From positions 47,898,200 to 47,962,199 of the forward strand of contig CM070517.1 in the NCBI GenBank assembly GCA_036346375.1: a stretch of 64,000 nt of DNA. The letters run 5' to 3'. The DNA comes from Guadua angustifolia (Eukaryota > Streptophyta > Magnoliopsida > Poales > Poaceae). The notes below the pieces were generated by a model. The model saw only the letters and a list, made by a program, of their open reading frames with translations, searched no databases and was not told the DNA's origin. Of this stretch, positions 23,201-35,090 are shown in pieces (position 1 is the stretch's first letter; each line of letters begins with the position of its first letter). The translations under genes were made by a program, and so were the position numbers.

Positions 23201-23591
23201 GGTCCACCGCCTCCAGCCGCTGGCACGCCGCCACAACTGCATCCAGCCCGCGCCAACCCACCCCGCTCGCCCGCGCGAGGCAAACCCGCCGGACTCCCAG
23301 CTTCACTCCGGCCAGCGAGGCCGCGAGCGACGCATCATCAAGCCCCGCGCACGCGGAGAGGTCGAGCAGCTCGAGAGCAAGGAAGGTGCGCACTAGACGC
23401 GGCAGCGCCTCACGCCGAAGCACCCGGACCTCGCGCCGCCGCACGGCCTCGGCGCGCGCGAAAGCGCGACTGACCAGGCGGCAGGCTTTACGGTCCCGCG
23501 GCTCACGCACGCCAGCGAGCGCGTGGGCGAGCAGGTCGAGCGATAGCGCCTCCACGCTGGCACCCTGGATCCCCCCGGATTCCTGGCTCAT
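20256..23591 (-). CDS. FBL3: F-box/LRR-repeat protein 3-like (SCF substrate receptor)
   Basis: F-box LRR proteins of this class act as substrate receptors in SCF ubiquitin ligases. Coding exons: 22956-23591, 22003-22128, 21764-21868, 21221-21620, 21001-21130, 20612-20906, 20256-20525. All junctions are GT-AG and phase-consistent, giving 653 residues, normal for plant FBL3. The F-box-like helical region lies near residues 13-60 (SLDLLAHALAGVREPRDRKA, CRLVSRAFARAE). It is followed by about 18 cysteine-containing LRRs, for example GLERLSVKWCREISDIGIEL, NLIEIGLSKCNGVTDDGIFS and LRTIDLRCCHLLTNDSVASV. The C-terminus is CRVRWVNKPLVYKG. Exon 1 is very GC-rich and later exons AT-richer, as in many grass genes. 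The 5' part of exon 1 and the upstream DNA have been tandemly duplicated upstream (24923-28169). No disabling change was seen. Confidence 0.95.
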
Positions 23592-24922
23592 GGGAGTGAT
23601 CGATTCCGTCGAACAGGTGGCGAGCCCGTGCTACTGACCCAAGAAGCGAGCACAACCAAGCTGCGATTTTGGGTTCTTAGGTGGGGGTGAAGAGAAAGGA
23701 GAAGACGGCGACGAGAAGGTGGGCGTCGGAGCGCAGAACTCTTAGACCCTGTTTATAATCTGTGCAGCCAAAGTCCCGTCCAGAGAGAATTCGTTCTCTC
23801 TTGCCTCCATTAAAACCGACTTTTGAGTTTCCAAATCTCCATGATTTTCACACCGAAACATTCAAAATAATTATACAATCAAATCCTCTGCTGAGGAGTC
23901 ACGTATCCCTGATTTATCGAATTTTTTTAAGGTATCAAGACATACCTAGCACTCTTGATACCGCCGCTGCAGCATGGTAGGTAGAGGGAGAGAGAGAGGT
24001 GGCGTCGGTAAGAAGACCGGGAGGCTGGGAATTGTTTAATGAAGGTTGGGTGGGGAGTGACGAAGAGGCGTGGCCGCGTGAGATTTGCCTGAATGGGATT
24101 GAACGAGCGTGCTACACTGCTACCTGGTGAAGGGGAGCAGTCGAGCAGGAGATTCACTAAAAGATGGGGCGATCGTCGCTCTCCACACCCCTTTTTTTTT
24201 TAAAAAAAACATCTTCAGAACATAATTAGCTTTATTTTTGTTTATGTAAGTATCAAGAACAACACGCATGCCCATCTGACTCTTATCTCATAAAAGCTCC
24301 TATTGAGCTCCCAGAATACGGCAAGCCACTAAAACTACCGCGGTACTAAAGCTCGATTGGAGCTTCCGTGTTGTGGGAGTGTAGCAGGTGACATGTATTA
24401 GCTATTGGCGCTTTCGCGTTCATAGGTGGAGCTATTTTTGTAATTATATTTAGAAAAAAAACTATATTAAAAAAATTGCTATAAAGCAAGAAAAATAAAG
24501 ATTTCAACGATGGGATCTCTGCGTATTTGGGATCAAGTATGTGAAGATAGGTAATATTTCAAGACAGGGCTTCTTCTACCTAGAGCATGGAGAACCATCC
24601 AATTCGAGAATAGAAATGTTAGAAGTCACAATAATGTAGAACAACAGTCTAGTACATCACAATATGTTTGCAATACTCTCTCCAATGTATATTGATATGA
24701 CATTTAACACATAACTTTGACTACTAGTTTTTATTGTGATAGATTTAGAAAATCTAAAAAAACTATGCTTTTACACAAGTTCTTTCTAGACAAATCTATA
24801 CGTATCATTTTCATATGTTTAATTTAAATATTAAAAAGATATCGATTTTTAAAGGTTAGAAAGTTTGATTGTACGTAATACTAAAATTAAACTCTTTTTG
24901 ATTGACGGGAGTAGTAAAATTG
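23283..24922. repeat. Tandem duplication, copy 1: FBL3 exon-1 5' part plus upstream DNA
   Basis: This 1.64-kb block, which includes the start codon and promoter side of the working FBL3 gene, is repeated directly next to itself at 24923-28169. The junction GTAGTAAAATTG followed by AACCCGCCGG at 24911-24930 marks head-to-tail fusion; the same GTAGTAAAATTG closes copy 2. Copy 1 keeps only the first 13 bases (23745-23757) of a Tourist element present in full in copy 2, so it has lost about 1.5 kb between there and about 23764. The rest (24380-24922) is AT-rich and shows no gene. Confidence 0.85.
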
Positions 24923-25226
24923 AACCCGCCGGACTCCCAGCTTCACTCCGGCCAGCGAGGCCGCGAGCGACGCATCATCAAGCCCCGCGCACGCGGAGAG
25001 GTCGAGCAGCTCGAGAGCAAGGAAGGTGCGCACTAGACGCGGCAGCGCCTCACGCCGAAGCACCGGACCTCGCGCCGCCGCACGGCTCGGCGCGCGCAAA
25101 GCGCGACTGACCAGGCGGCAGGCTTTACGGTCCCGCGGCTCACGCACGCCAGCGAGCGCGTGGGCGAGCAGGTCGAGCGATAGCGCCTCCACGCTGGCAC
25201 CCTGGATCCCCGGATTCCTGGCTCAT
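24923..25226 (-). pseudogene. Truncated duplicate of FBL3 exon 1
   Basis: Copy of the first roughly 100 codons of FBL3, start ATG at 25226 down to the duplication junction. Compared with the parent it has small deletions: one C lost in the codons after the start (CCCCGG instead of CCCCCCGG), and single-base losses around 25060-25110. The arginine-rich stretch after CRLVSRA is therefore read in a shifted frame (LRAPSRAAARGPVL) before returning to VLRREALPRLVRTFLALELL. It has no downstream LRR exons. Confidence 0.85.
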
Positions 25227-25378
25227 GGGAGTGATCGATTCCGTCGAACAGGTGGCGAGCCCGTGCTACTGACCCAAGAAGCGAGCACAACCAAGCTGCG
25301 ATTTTGGGTTCTTAGGTGGGGGTGAAGAGAAGGAGAAGACGGCGACGAGAAGGTGGGCGTCGGAGCGCAGAACTCTTA

Positions 25379-26252
25379 GACCCTGTTTATATAAGGTTTT
25401 CAAAACTATAGTTTCTAAAACCATGGTTTAAATTGTCTTGGATAAAAACCATGGTTTATCAAACCCCATTAAAACCATGGTTTTCTTGAACTCCCAACTG
25501 TTTGCTTACTGATGTTTTTGGTTGACATTTTCAAAGTTTTGCTCGCTTCTATTCTTCCCTTTGCCCGTCTCATCGCTTTATAAAGAAGGAATTTTCCATG
25601 ACAGCATATATAGTACTGTGTAGTGTACACCAATGATCAGCATATGTGTTTGTCTCATTCCTACAGTATGTATGTATCATCTTATACAAATTTTCGATGC
25701 TACATTTGCTGATATACTCAAGAGGGAGAGTGAGAACTGCAGTTGCAAATGGAATGGATCTGCACCGATTGATTAATTGGGAGGCATGCAATAGTTAGCG
25801 TTGGATGCATTCGCCTGCATAAAACTATGTGCTCTCCTGCCCTCCATACGTTTGGTTGGCCGGTCATTGCTTGTATGAACAAGCGACTCATGTCCAATGA
25901 CCCAAAAATAAACAGGAGTTCAGTTTGAGCTGCAAAAGTGACGTTCAGGTTGCTTCCATGTCGGGGGCTTTTGCTTCTGCCGGCAAGCACGCCCGTGCGT
26001 GTGCAGGCAGGACCAGCTCAGGCCGTAGAAGGGGGAAGGAACCGGGCGGGAGAGAGCCAGCGAGACCAAAGTTTCCAAAAATTTGCCCAAGACCAAAGTT
26101 TTCAAAACAGAGAAAAACCATGGTTTTGTGAAACCATGGTTTTAAAACAGAGTTTTTGAAGGCTACCAAACACCTCTTGGTTTCTAAAAGAGTTTTCTCT
26201 AAAACCATGGTTTTGCTTTAAACTATGAAAAACCTTGTTGCCAAACAGGCCC
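25379..26252. mobile_element. Tourist-like (PIF/Harbinger) element, 874 bp
   Basis: It starts GACCCTGTTTATATAAGGTT and ends AACCTTGTTGCCAAACAGGC + CC, imperfect terminal inverted repeats of the GGCCTGTTTGG type. TTA flanks both ends (25376-25378 and 26253-26255), the target size of Tourist elements. Internal AAAACCATGGTTT palindromes cluster near both ends (25415-25490 and 26110-26215). The middle (about 25555-26090) is unrelated DNA without a transposase. Confidence 0.75.
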
Positions 26253-26846
26253 TTAGTTTTTTACGATTATTTTTTAACAATATCTTAGATCCAACACATA
26301 TATTTAAAATTTACTAAAAATATAATATAAATAGTTTAAAAAATCTCAAACCACTAAAATCGAAATTAATTTGATTGACAAATTTAACCCATCAAAGAAG
26401 TGGTATTGTACCGCCTCCGAGAGAGATCATAATTGGAATGGTAATACTCAGAAAAACCATCTTGTCCAATACTAAAACTCACCGCTAGTAATCATTGGGT
26501 AATAATATTTTTGTGTAATTGTAACACCTTCAAAATTTATATATTTCTTGGTTTAATTAATATTTAGAATTTTCTTATAATTTCACTGATTGTTATGGAT
26601 TTTATATACCTTTTTGCCATTTTCGGTTTTACAAAAAGAATTTTTGTAGAAAATTTAAAAGCTAAATAAATTTGAAAATAATTTATTGGGCTTCAAATAT
26701 TCTAAAATACGGAGTTGAGATTTTTTTTAGAATTTTAGACCCATTTTGCTATTTTATCCGAGCCTATTTCTTTCTTAACATTAAATAACTCGAAAAAAAA
26801 ACCCCTAACAGTGGGACCGAACCCCACTATCAGGCCTTTCTTCCAG
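26253..26846. other. AT-rich, LTR-like remnant
   Basis: Contains TGTAACACCTTCAAAATTTA near 26518, like the start of some grass LTRs, followed by low-complexity AT-rich DNA. No coding capacity or second LTR was found. Confidence 0.3.
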
Positions 26847-27123
26847 ATGCAGCCAAAGTCCGAGCCAGAGAGAGCTCGTTCTCTCTTGCCTCCATTAAAA
26901 CTGACTTTTGACCTTTCAAATTTCTGTGATTTTCACACCGAAACACCAAAATAATTATACAATTAAATCCTCTGCTGAGGATGCCCGTATCCCTAGTTTC
27001 TCAAATTTTTTAAGGTATTAGAACATACCCAGCATCGTTGGTACCGCCCCGCAGCAAGGTAGGTAGAGGGAGGGAGAGAGAGGTGGCGTCGGTAAGAAGA
27101 CCGGGAGGCTGGGAATTGTTTAA

Positions 27124-27340
27124 GGGCTGTTTGTTTCAATTTGGATTCTCTAAAAGTCGATTCGGATTGTGGTTGTAGAAGTGATTCTTCAAAAGTGAAT
27201 TCAAAAGCACATATAAAGTGGATTGTGGATTCTAGTGTATATGGGTGGTGGATTGTGAGAATCAGATTATAGAATCAGTGTTTGTTTCGATTCGCTTTTG
27301 AAGCCAGAATCCAGAATCAAAAGCTAAAACAAACAGGACC
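27124..27340. mobile_element. 217-bp Tourist-type MITE with TAA target duplication
   Basis: Ends GGGCTGTTTGTTTCAATTTG and AAGCTAAAACAAACAGGACC form imperfect inverted repeats. TAA flanks both sides (27121-27123, 27341-27343). The equivalent place in copy 1 of the tandem duplication (about 24036, GAATTGTTTAATGAAGG) has a single TAA and no element, giving a direct empty-site comparison. Confidence 0.85.
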
Positions 27341-28169
27341 TAATGATGGTTGGGTGGGGAGTGAAGCCCAATAAGCCACCTGGTGAAGGGGAGCAGGAGA
27401 TTCACTAGAAGATGGGGCGATCGTCACTTTCCACACCCTTTTTTTTAATAAAAAAAATCATCTTCAGAGCATAATTAGTTTCATTTTTAAGAGTCAGCAA
27501 ACAACACGTATCAGCTACTGCACACTCATCCCATAAAAGCTCCTATTGAGCTCCCAGAATGCGGCAAGCCACTAAAACTACTACGGTACTAAAGCTCAAT
27601 TGGAGTTTCCGTGTTGCGGTAGTGTAGCAGGTGACATGTATTAGTTATTGGCGCTTCTGCGATCATAGGTGGAACTATTTTTGTAATTATATTTAGAAAA
27701 AAAAACTATATTAAAAAAATGCTATAAAGCTAGAAAAATAAAGATTTCAACGATGGGATCTCTGCGTATTTGGGATCAAGTATGTGAAGACAGGTAATAT
27801 TTCAAGACAGGGCTTCTTCTACCTAGAGCATGGAGAACCATCCAATTCGAGAATAGAAATGTTAGAAGTCACAATAATGTAGAACAGCAGTCTAGTACAT
27901 CACAATATGTTTGCAATACTCTCTCCAGTGTATATTGATATGACATTTAAAACATAACTTTGACTACTAGTTTTTATTGTAATAGATTTAGAAAATCTAA
28001 AAAAATATGCATTTACGCAAGTTCTTTCTAGACAAATATATATATATATATCATTTTCATATGTTTAATTTAAATATTAAAAAGATATCGATTTTTAAAG
28101 GTTAGAAAGTTTGATTGTACGTAATACTAAAATTAAACTCTTTTTTGATTGACGGGAGTAGTAAAATTG

Positions 28170-30302
28170 GCAATGCTATATCAACATTGATCTCTTTCAA
28201 GAGCAAACCATGTTTCATACTTTATAATGGCCTAGGTCAAACGCTACCTCCAGCTAGCCAAATATACTAGAGTAATCAGATAGGTTATCAAATTGACGAT
28301 GGTTGCCTCTTTCGATGCTGAATAATAGCAGCAAAAAAATCCAACCCGGAGTGGAGGGTGACATGTCCACCTCAACTTGCATGTCGTAGTTAGTGCGATA
28401 TGGTTATACACGTATCACATCCTAGTAATACAAAACAGATAATGACACTATGATTCGCAATGAAAACCAATGATAAATTGACGAGGATTCTTTCAGTACA
28501 GGAATGCAAAATTCCTTTGGATATATAGTGCTATACGATTTTAGTGGATCCTAACAGAGTCTACTGGTTCCTCAGCGGAGATGTGGTTGCCAACATATAT
28601 AATTGCTTTTGCATGATCTCACATAAAAGTATATGCATCATTCCTTGTGCTCCACAGTCCACAGAGAGGAGAGGAGGCAATAAAACCAATCGAATCCTTA
28701 TAGTGGATCGATGACCAGCGCAGAGCCAGACCTAAGATCATGGCTCAACTTAAAAAGCTTTTTTTATTATCTGTAAAACTCTATTTGGTCAGGATCAAGA
28801 GCAAGAAGAGCCACCAAGGGAAAATAAACACAATTGGGAAAAAAATCCATATAGCACCTTTAAACTTTGCTCGAAAGTCCATCTAGATCCAGTATCCAGA
28901 ATTATGAAACCAGCTATTTGACTCTCAAACTTTACATTTCGGTCAAATTTAAGTGAATGACAGATGGGAATCACATGAATGAAACATAAATAGGAGCTCA
29001 ACGGTGGAGAAGAGCGTATGGGCTCAACCCGTCATTAAAATAAATTGGTCAGCATATCATCTTATACGATAAAACCATCTACTCATTGCATCGCACGAGC
29101 AATATCATTATACAAAACCGAGTCAACATGTTATCTAGGGCAGATTGCAAAGTTTAAGGAGCTAATTTTACAATTATCTCATAGTGTTGGAAAAGTTTTG
29201 GATGGACTTTTGACCAATTTGACATTTTACATGTACTTCTTCGTTAGCGCGCACTCGTCCTGCGATGGCTTCGTATACCGCCTTACACTCCCTGACATGT
29301 GGGACCATGCGTGGCAACGGCTGGGCGGCCGGTCACCTCCGTACACCCGCGGTGGTCGTACTTATCCAAGGACGACCGTACCTGCCGCCCGTGATGAAGT
29401 TGCTTAGTTAGTTCCTTAATGATTTTTTACTTGTATCCTCTTCACAACAAAAGCCGTGTTGTGGCCGATGATTGCTCGTGGAGTCAAAGGCCAATGCCAC
29501 CGACTCGCTATGTTTAAGTTTACAATTCATATTTTTTTTATCAGCACATAGATAAAAAGATATTAAAAATAAATAGGCTACCTCTAATTGTTTTTAGTAA
29601 ACACTATATTCAATGTATACATGTAGAAAATATAAATTAAATATGGATATTTATTAGGAGGTATAGAGGAAATATCACGCTAATTTTGTATTGATTATAA
29701 AATCAAAACCATTCAAAAGACACACATGCAAACTCGAACCAGGGTGTAGACAGTAACACAATATGGTACATCGGAAAAAGTTTCCGGGAAACCATATGCT
29801 AAATGGGGACCAACCAATTGAATAAGCTTTGTGTAAAATATGGATCCTCCGGTGAGATTAAATGGTTAAACAGAAGATATTACTCTTATATTAAATGGCC
29901 GTAATCTAGTCACCATAGCTCTTGAACAAGGAGCTAATGGAAGGACTAGTTTCAGGATGGGATGAGTTCATTCATGGTAACACATGGACCTTGCAATCAT
30001 ATACTAACAAGAAAGTTAGCTTGGTGGCGGTGGCATGCATGGTCATCGGGAATCCTAGGATAAGTAAGGCTTCTTCGCATGATAAGCTAACCAACCTCTC
30101 TCTAGAATGCAGCACACGTTCACCTTCCATGGAAGGAGTGGACAAGTTTGAAAGTAGTTCAGGTCCGGCCCAAATCATAGGTGCATAGCATACCACACAG
30201 CTCGATCCAACCAAACCAAAAAAAGAAGGCGATGAGTACTACTAGGCAGACCACAGTTTGTGCTGAGTTACCTGCCCGAGAATGAGGCCCATAAATCTCA
30301 TG
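28170..30302. other. Intergenic DNA, no gene recognised
   Basis: AT-rich DNA with scattered short open frames, for example one of 88 codons at 29922-30188, none resembling a known family. A short GC-rich island lies at about 29240-29400. No structured repeat or RNA gene was recognised. Confidence 0.5.
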
Positions 30303-31670
30303 CATGTTCCAATAATTTTTTTTATTTAATATTTATTTTAAAACATTTTTTCAAAACTAATCGCCGGCAAAAAATTGCAAAAGTAGGCGCTGTCGCCTCA
30401 GACTGAGGCGATCGCCCGATCTGAGGCGACAGTGCCCCGCCTAACGGTCACAACGGTGAAATTCCAAATTTTAAGCGAGGCAAAAAAAAATTGAAAATAG
30501 ACCTATCGCCCATACAAAGCGATCGCCCGATCGAGGCGATAGGTATGTAAGCTTGAGCAATTTTTTTACAATTTTGTTGTATTCAACCGGAAAAATTACC
30601 CGAAATTTTTTTGCTCTTAGAGCATTTGTGGCATTTTGCAAGCAAATGTTGAATTTAGTGGATGTCATGAGATGGTTAGTGTTTGAGTTGTTGGCAGAGA
30701 GCATTTTTTAAATAAAAATCTTGTAGATATAAACTTTGATCGTTTCATTAATTAGTTGGCGGAGAGCATCATATATATTGTTCGTTGATAGCTAGGACGG
30801 ACAAAAAAAGTCGTTAGGACTTGAATCAAAATTGTTTCGATTATGGTAGTTAATAGGTTTAAAATTGAAATGAGTACATTTCGAGCATAAAAAGGTTAAT
30901 GAGGTTTTGCTCAATAGTGACTCATTAGGTTGAATGTGAAATAACCTAAATAAAATGATTTTGTGTCAAAATATGTCAATTTTAAAAAGTTCGATAATGC
31001 CTCGTTAAGATGGATAGCCGACCTATTGATATCGACCATGTAGAGAATGAAACGTAAAGAAGTAGTAATTTATCTATTGGAGCAGAGAGGACAATTACAT
31101 TGCACACATTATTTGGCTCAACTGCTCAAGGACAGAAATTTGATGGGAAATCTGCTCAACCTATCATGCTGGAGTACTGTTGTACAAAGAAAGAACGATG
31201 TTCTTTGGATTTGTTAAAGATAATTTTTTTCCTTTCAAGTCTTAAAGCGAATGAAGCAATTGGTTATCATATATGTCGAAGGTTTGGTCTACTAAAATGC
31301 AGTGATGCAGGTGCTTCGACTCGCGTAGCAAAAGAGAATTGCTTCTTGCCACAAAGGATGGAGGCACTGTAGCAAAAAATTTCAGGTAATTTTTTCCGGT
31401 TGAACACAACAAAGCTGGGAAAAAATTTGCTCTAGTGTTACAGTACATATCGCCCGTCTTTGGGCGATAGGTCTATTTTCAATTTTTTTTTCCGCTTAGT
31501 TAAAATTTGGAATTTCGCTTGTGACCAGTTAGGCGGGCACTGTCGCCCAGATCGGGCGATCGCCGCGTCTTGAGGCGACAGTGCCTATTTTTGCAATTTT
31601 TTTGTCCGGACGATTAGTTTTGAAAAAATATTTTAAAATAAATATTAAATAAAAAAAATTTCATGTTCCA
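30303..31670. mobile_element. Mutator-like (MULE-type) non-autonomous element, 1,350 bp, long TIRs
   Basis: The core is 30312-31661 with a perfect 9-bp target duplication CATGTTCCA on each side (30303-30311, 31662-31670). The left end (ATAATTTTTTTTATTTAATA...) and right end are inverted repeats of about 240 bp. Both contain the GC-rich palindromic block CTGAGGCGATCGCCCGATCT with flanking GTCGCCTC and GAGGCGAC, and a GACCTATCGCCCA-type second block. The interior has no transposase; its longest open frame (31100-31372, 90 codons) is unrecognised. Confidence 0.85.
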
Positions 31671-32849
31671 AGACTGGAGAGGAGGAAGAAGCGGAAGAAG
31701 AAATCTCTCTTAAAGAAAGGGGAAAAAAGGAAAGAAATCAGTAGCGCTGGCCGCTGCTTACACTACACGTTACTTGACTCTGTGTGGACGAAACGATCAG
31801 TGATCGATCGACTCCTGCAATTTATACTAGTTCATTGCTTGAGCTAGAGGTGGCGTCGTGGCGTGCTGACACAGCACGGCCACGGGCCTGTCAAACCGTA
31901 TCGTGCTGTATCACTCGTTTTTGGTAAGTCCAAACAAGATCTACTTGTGATTCGTGCCATACAGATCTAGATCTGACCAATTTACACTATTATAACTAGA
32001 AGAAAGGAGTTAGCGACATACAGAGCCGAGGCGGTGATATAAATATTAGGAAAAAAGAACTAATGTGTATTTATTTTTTAACAGATATAAAGTTATTGTC
32101 TTGTTAAAAACTTTACATCTAGTGTGGAGCGGCTCGGTACGCGCGCTCGGTGTCAATAAGCATGTATTCTATATTCTCCACTTTTTAGTACATCCGTTGT
32201 CTCTCTTTTCTCTACATACGAGGACCACAAAAGGCGCCAACTGTAGAATGAGCCACAACATGACGGAACGTCACAACAGAGCATTCTACTGTGTGCCATA
32301 CCTGCTTCGGGTTTATTTCATGCCGTAGTCCAAACACGACCTATGTAGACCTGTCATGCCATGTTGCCGATCCTGTCCGACCGTATGACTTAGCACGAAT
32401 CTATTCTTCGTGCCGTGCCAGGCTAACCGGTGTGCATACGTGTGGACCACACGATGTGGTGCCGTGTTTCGAATGTATCGTGCTGCGTGTCGGTTCAAAA
32501 AAAGTCCAACCTATTGCTAAATCTAATAAAATCTTTCTTAAAGCTGGAAAGATTCGTGGCCTCCGCACCGTTTGAGCCGACTTTTTTCGTGATTTGGTCC
32601 TTTTGTTAATTACGAATAGGTTCTCTGCGATCTTTTGTGAGAGGAAGATTTTTTCCTCTAAATTCGCGTTCGGGTCCCTCGTACGCTATTTTATGAAAAG
32701 AACCTCCCGTTAAATTCAAATCGCGAATAAGCCTTTTTCTAATTTTTAAGGATAGCAGACAGGTCCAAAAACGTAACATTCAGGTCTTTTCTCTTTACGT
32801 CTAGGTCTTTTCTCCGTTTTTCTCAGGAAAAAAATATTTTTTGTCACTA
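31671..32849. other. Intergenic, with degenerate GCACGG-rich element remnant
   Basis: Between about 31850 and 32500 there are repeated CGTGCCGTGCC, GTGCTG and CCACACG motifs in both orientations, reminiscent of the subterminal repeats of some hAT elements. No paired termini or target duplication could be fixed. The rest is AT-rich. Confidence 0.35.
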
Positions 32850-33985
32850 GAAATATATGTGCAGCTCTATCTCTAGACTTTTTCCTACCTCGATTTCCCA
32901 TCTCGATCTCTAATATTTTTTAAAGCATGTATTATTACACCACGGACGCGTCGGTCTCTGATATTTTTTAAAACATGTATTATTACTCCTTGAACGCGTA
33001 GAGTGTTAAGCTCGACAAAAGAAGATTGTCATCTCTAATAATTTTTCGCCTTTTCCTCTAAACTTTTTCCTCACTCGGTTTTCTAGCTCGGTCTCCAATA
33101 TTTTCCAAATAATTTGTCGAAAGAGATATTTCTACTGACTCTATTTCTCTACTTTTTCCCGTTCGCTTCTTATTTCGGTGATTTAAAAATAAACGCGCAA
33201 AAAAAAATCCTCTAAAAACGACATCGCAGCGTGTTATGCATGATCTCTAATATTTTTAAAACATGTTCTTTTTCCGTTTTCCAAAAAAAAAGTTTTTGAC
33301 GCCTTGAAATATTTGTGCGATTCTATCTCTAGACTTTTTTCCAAATCGATTTCCATCTCGATCTCGATATTTTTAAAACATGTATTATTACTCATGAACG
33401 TCGATCTCTAATATTTTTAAAACATGTATTATTACTCCTGAACGCGTAGAGTGTTAGGCTCGACAAAAGAAGGTTGTCATCTCTAATAATTTTTCGCCTT
33501 TTTCCTCTAAACTTTTCCCCATGGTTTTCCATTTCGGCCTCCAATATTTTCCAAATAATTATCGAAAGAGATATTTCTACAACTCTATCTCTATTTTTTC
33601 CCCATTTTGACGATTTAAAAATAAAACGCCGAGAAAAAATAAAATTTTCCTATGGAAAATGACTGTAGGCGTGTTACGCCATGAGTTTTAATATTTTTAA
33701 AAATATGTATTATTACTCGAACGCATAGAGTATTAAACTCGATAAAAAAAAAGGTTGACATCTCTAATAATTTTTCGCCCTTTTCTCTCTAGACTTTTTC
33801 CCTGCCGCGGTTTCCCAACTCGGCCTCCAATATTTTTCAAATAATTCGTCGAAAAAGATATTTCTACAACTCGATTTCTCTATTTTTCCCTATTTCGCTC
33901 ATTATTTCGACGATTTAGAAAATTAAACGCCGCCAAAAAAAACACGCGCGACGTGTTACGCCGCGGAAAATTTCCTAGTTGTCTC
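32850..33985. repeat. Long-period tandem repeat, about three degenerate copies
   Basis: The phrase TAGAGTGTTAAGCTCGACAA and its variants recur near 32998, 33448 and 33726. Each is followed by TCTCTAATAATTTTTCGCC, a CTCTAAACTTTTTCC block, TCCAATATTTTCCAAATAAT and AAAGAGATATTTCTAC. AACATGTATTATTACTC occurs as a further sub-repeat. Spacing of about 450 and 278 bp shows internal deletions. Confidence 0.8.
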
Positions 33986-35090
33986 GACCAGTCAATTAAT
34001 TCTACGAAACAAAGGTGTCATTTAGCTGGCTGTACATACGTAGATATGCCCACGTTAAGTTACGTAATGTTGTGCAAAATCTTTAGTTAGAACTTAGATC
34101 GATGCACGGTGCCATCTTATTTCCTGCGATATGACTTGCATTCGTAATGTTTATGCACATCTATATAACTGAAAAAGAGCCCGGAATAAACCGGCAATTT
34201 GAGCGTACGTCCGGCCTCTAGATTTGACCAAGTCAAAGCAGAAATAATGTTCATGTAGACCTAGGCTAGGACTACTACTAGCTGGCAGCTAGCTAGCTGC
34301 AGGTGGTAAGTACACTGGTACAGACATGAAGTGTTGCACGCACTGATCGATGATAACAACAACAAACGCCATAAATCTCGCCGGCCGGTGCTGCATGGCC
34401 TCCATCGATCTGCCCCTGTCTGGCACTAACTAACGATCGATTACTAACTAAGAGCATCTCTAGCAGAGCCCCTAAACCAGCCTCTAAATCTTAAAATAGG
34501 ACTTTAGTAAAAATACTGGTCCAGAAGCTCATCCATTTCCTAAAATTAGGAGGCCCTAAATTTGCCTCCTCACCATCAATTCCGGGAGCCTAAACCAAAT
34601 TTCCTAAACCTTAAAATAGGGAGTTAAGTGAAGGATGACTTGCATTAGTTCTGCAGTGGCGTGTCTTTCTTTGGATAAGTTGCAATCTATTGCATCTGAT
34701 CTCTCTTGAAAATTTTGAAAATTTTAAATTTAAATTTTAAATATCATGTTTTGAAAATTTTAAATTTAAATTTTAAATACCATGTTTTTAAATTGTAAAT
34801 GTTAATATGCTTATGTTTTATGTATTACAACTATTTTTATTGAATTTTAGTGGTGTCAAATGAAGATTGTACATAGCGGATATGTCAAAATAGGAGAAAA
34901 AGTAAGACGCACAAATGCCTCTGCCCAGAACATAGGAGCCCCCTGGGTTCAAGATCTCATATCAATTTTCAACTGCTGGGAAAGAATTGGGGTGCGGCAG
35001 GAAGAAATGGAGGATCCGAATACCGTCCCGGATTCGGTCGGATAGTCAAATCTAGTCTCAATCGGATTTGGTCTCAGATCGAGCTTGAAA
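33986..35090. other. AT-rich intergenic DNA with MITE-like and palindromic repeats
   Basis: GAGCATCTCTAGCAGAGCCC near 34453 resembles a common grass MITE end, with CCTAAACCTTAAAATAGG repeated inside. Near 34707-34790 a 38-bp unit (TTGAAAATTTTAAATTTAAA and onward) is tandemly duplicated. No gene recognised. Confidence 0.4.

Larger units (their letters stand above)
24923..28169. repeat. Tandem duplication, copy 2, expanded by transposon insertions
   Basis: Direct repeat of 23283-24922. Segments 24923-25391 and about 26847-28169 match copy 1 at high identity. The extra length comes from a Tourist-type element (25379-26252), about 590 bp of LTR-like DNA and a 217-bp MITE (27124-27340). The MITE's empty site is intact in copy 1. 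Confidence 0.85.

Noticed and set aside
22969..23637. 222-codon plus-strand frame opposite FBL3 exon 1
   Set aside because: Antisense shadow of a GC-rich exon; Ser/Arg-rich with no domain.
31100..31372. 90-codon frame inside the 1.35-kb Mutator-type element as a transposase
   Set aside because: Too short and without DDE or zinc-finger motifs.
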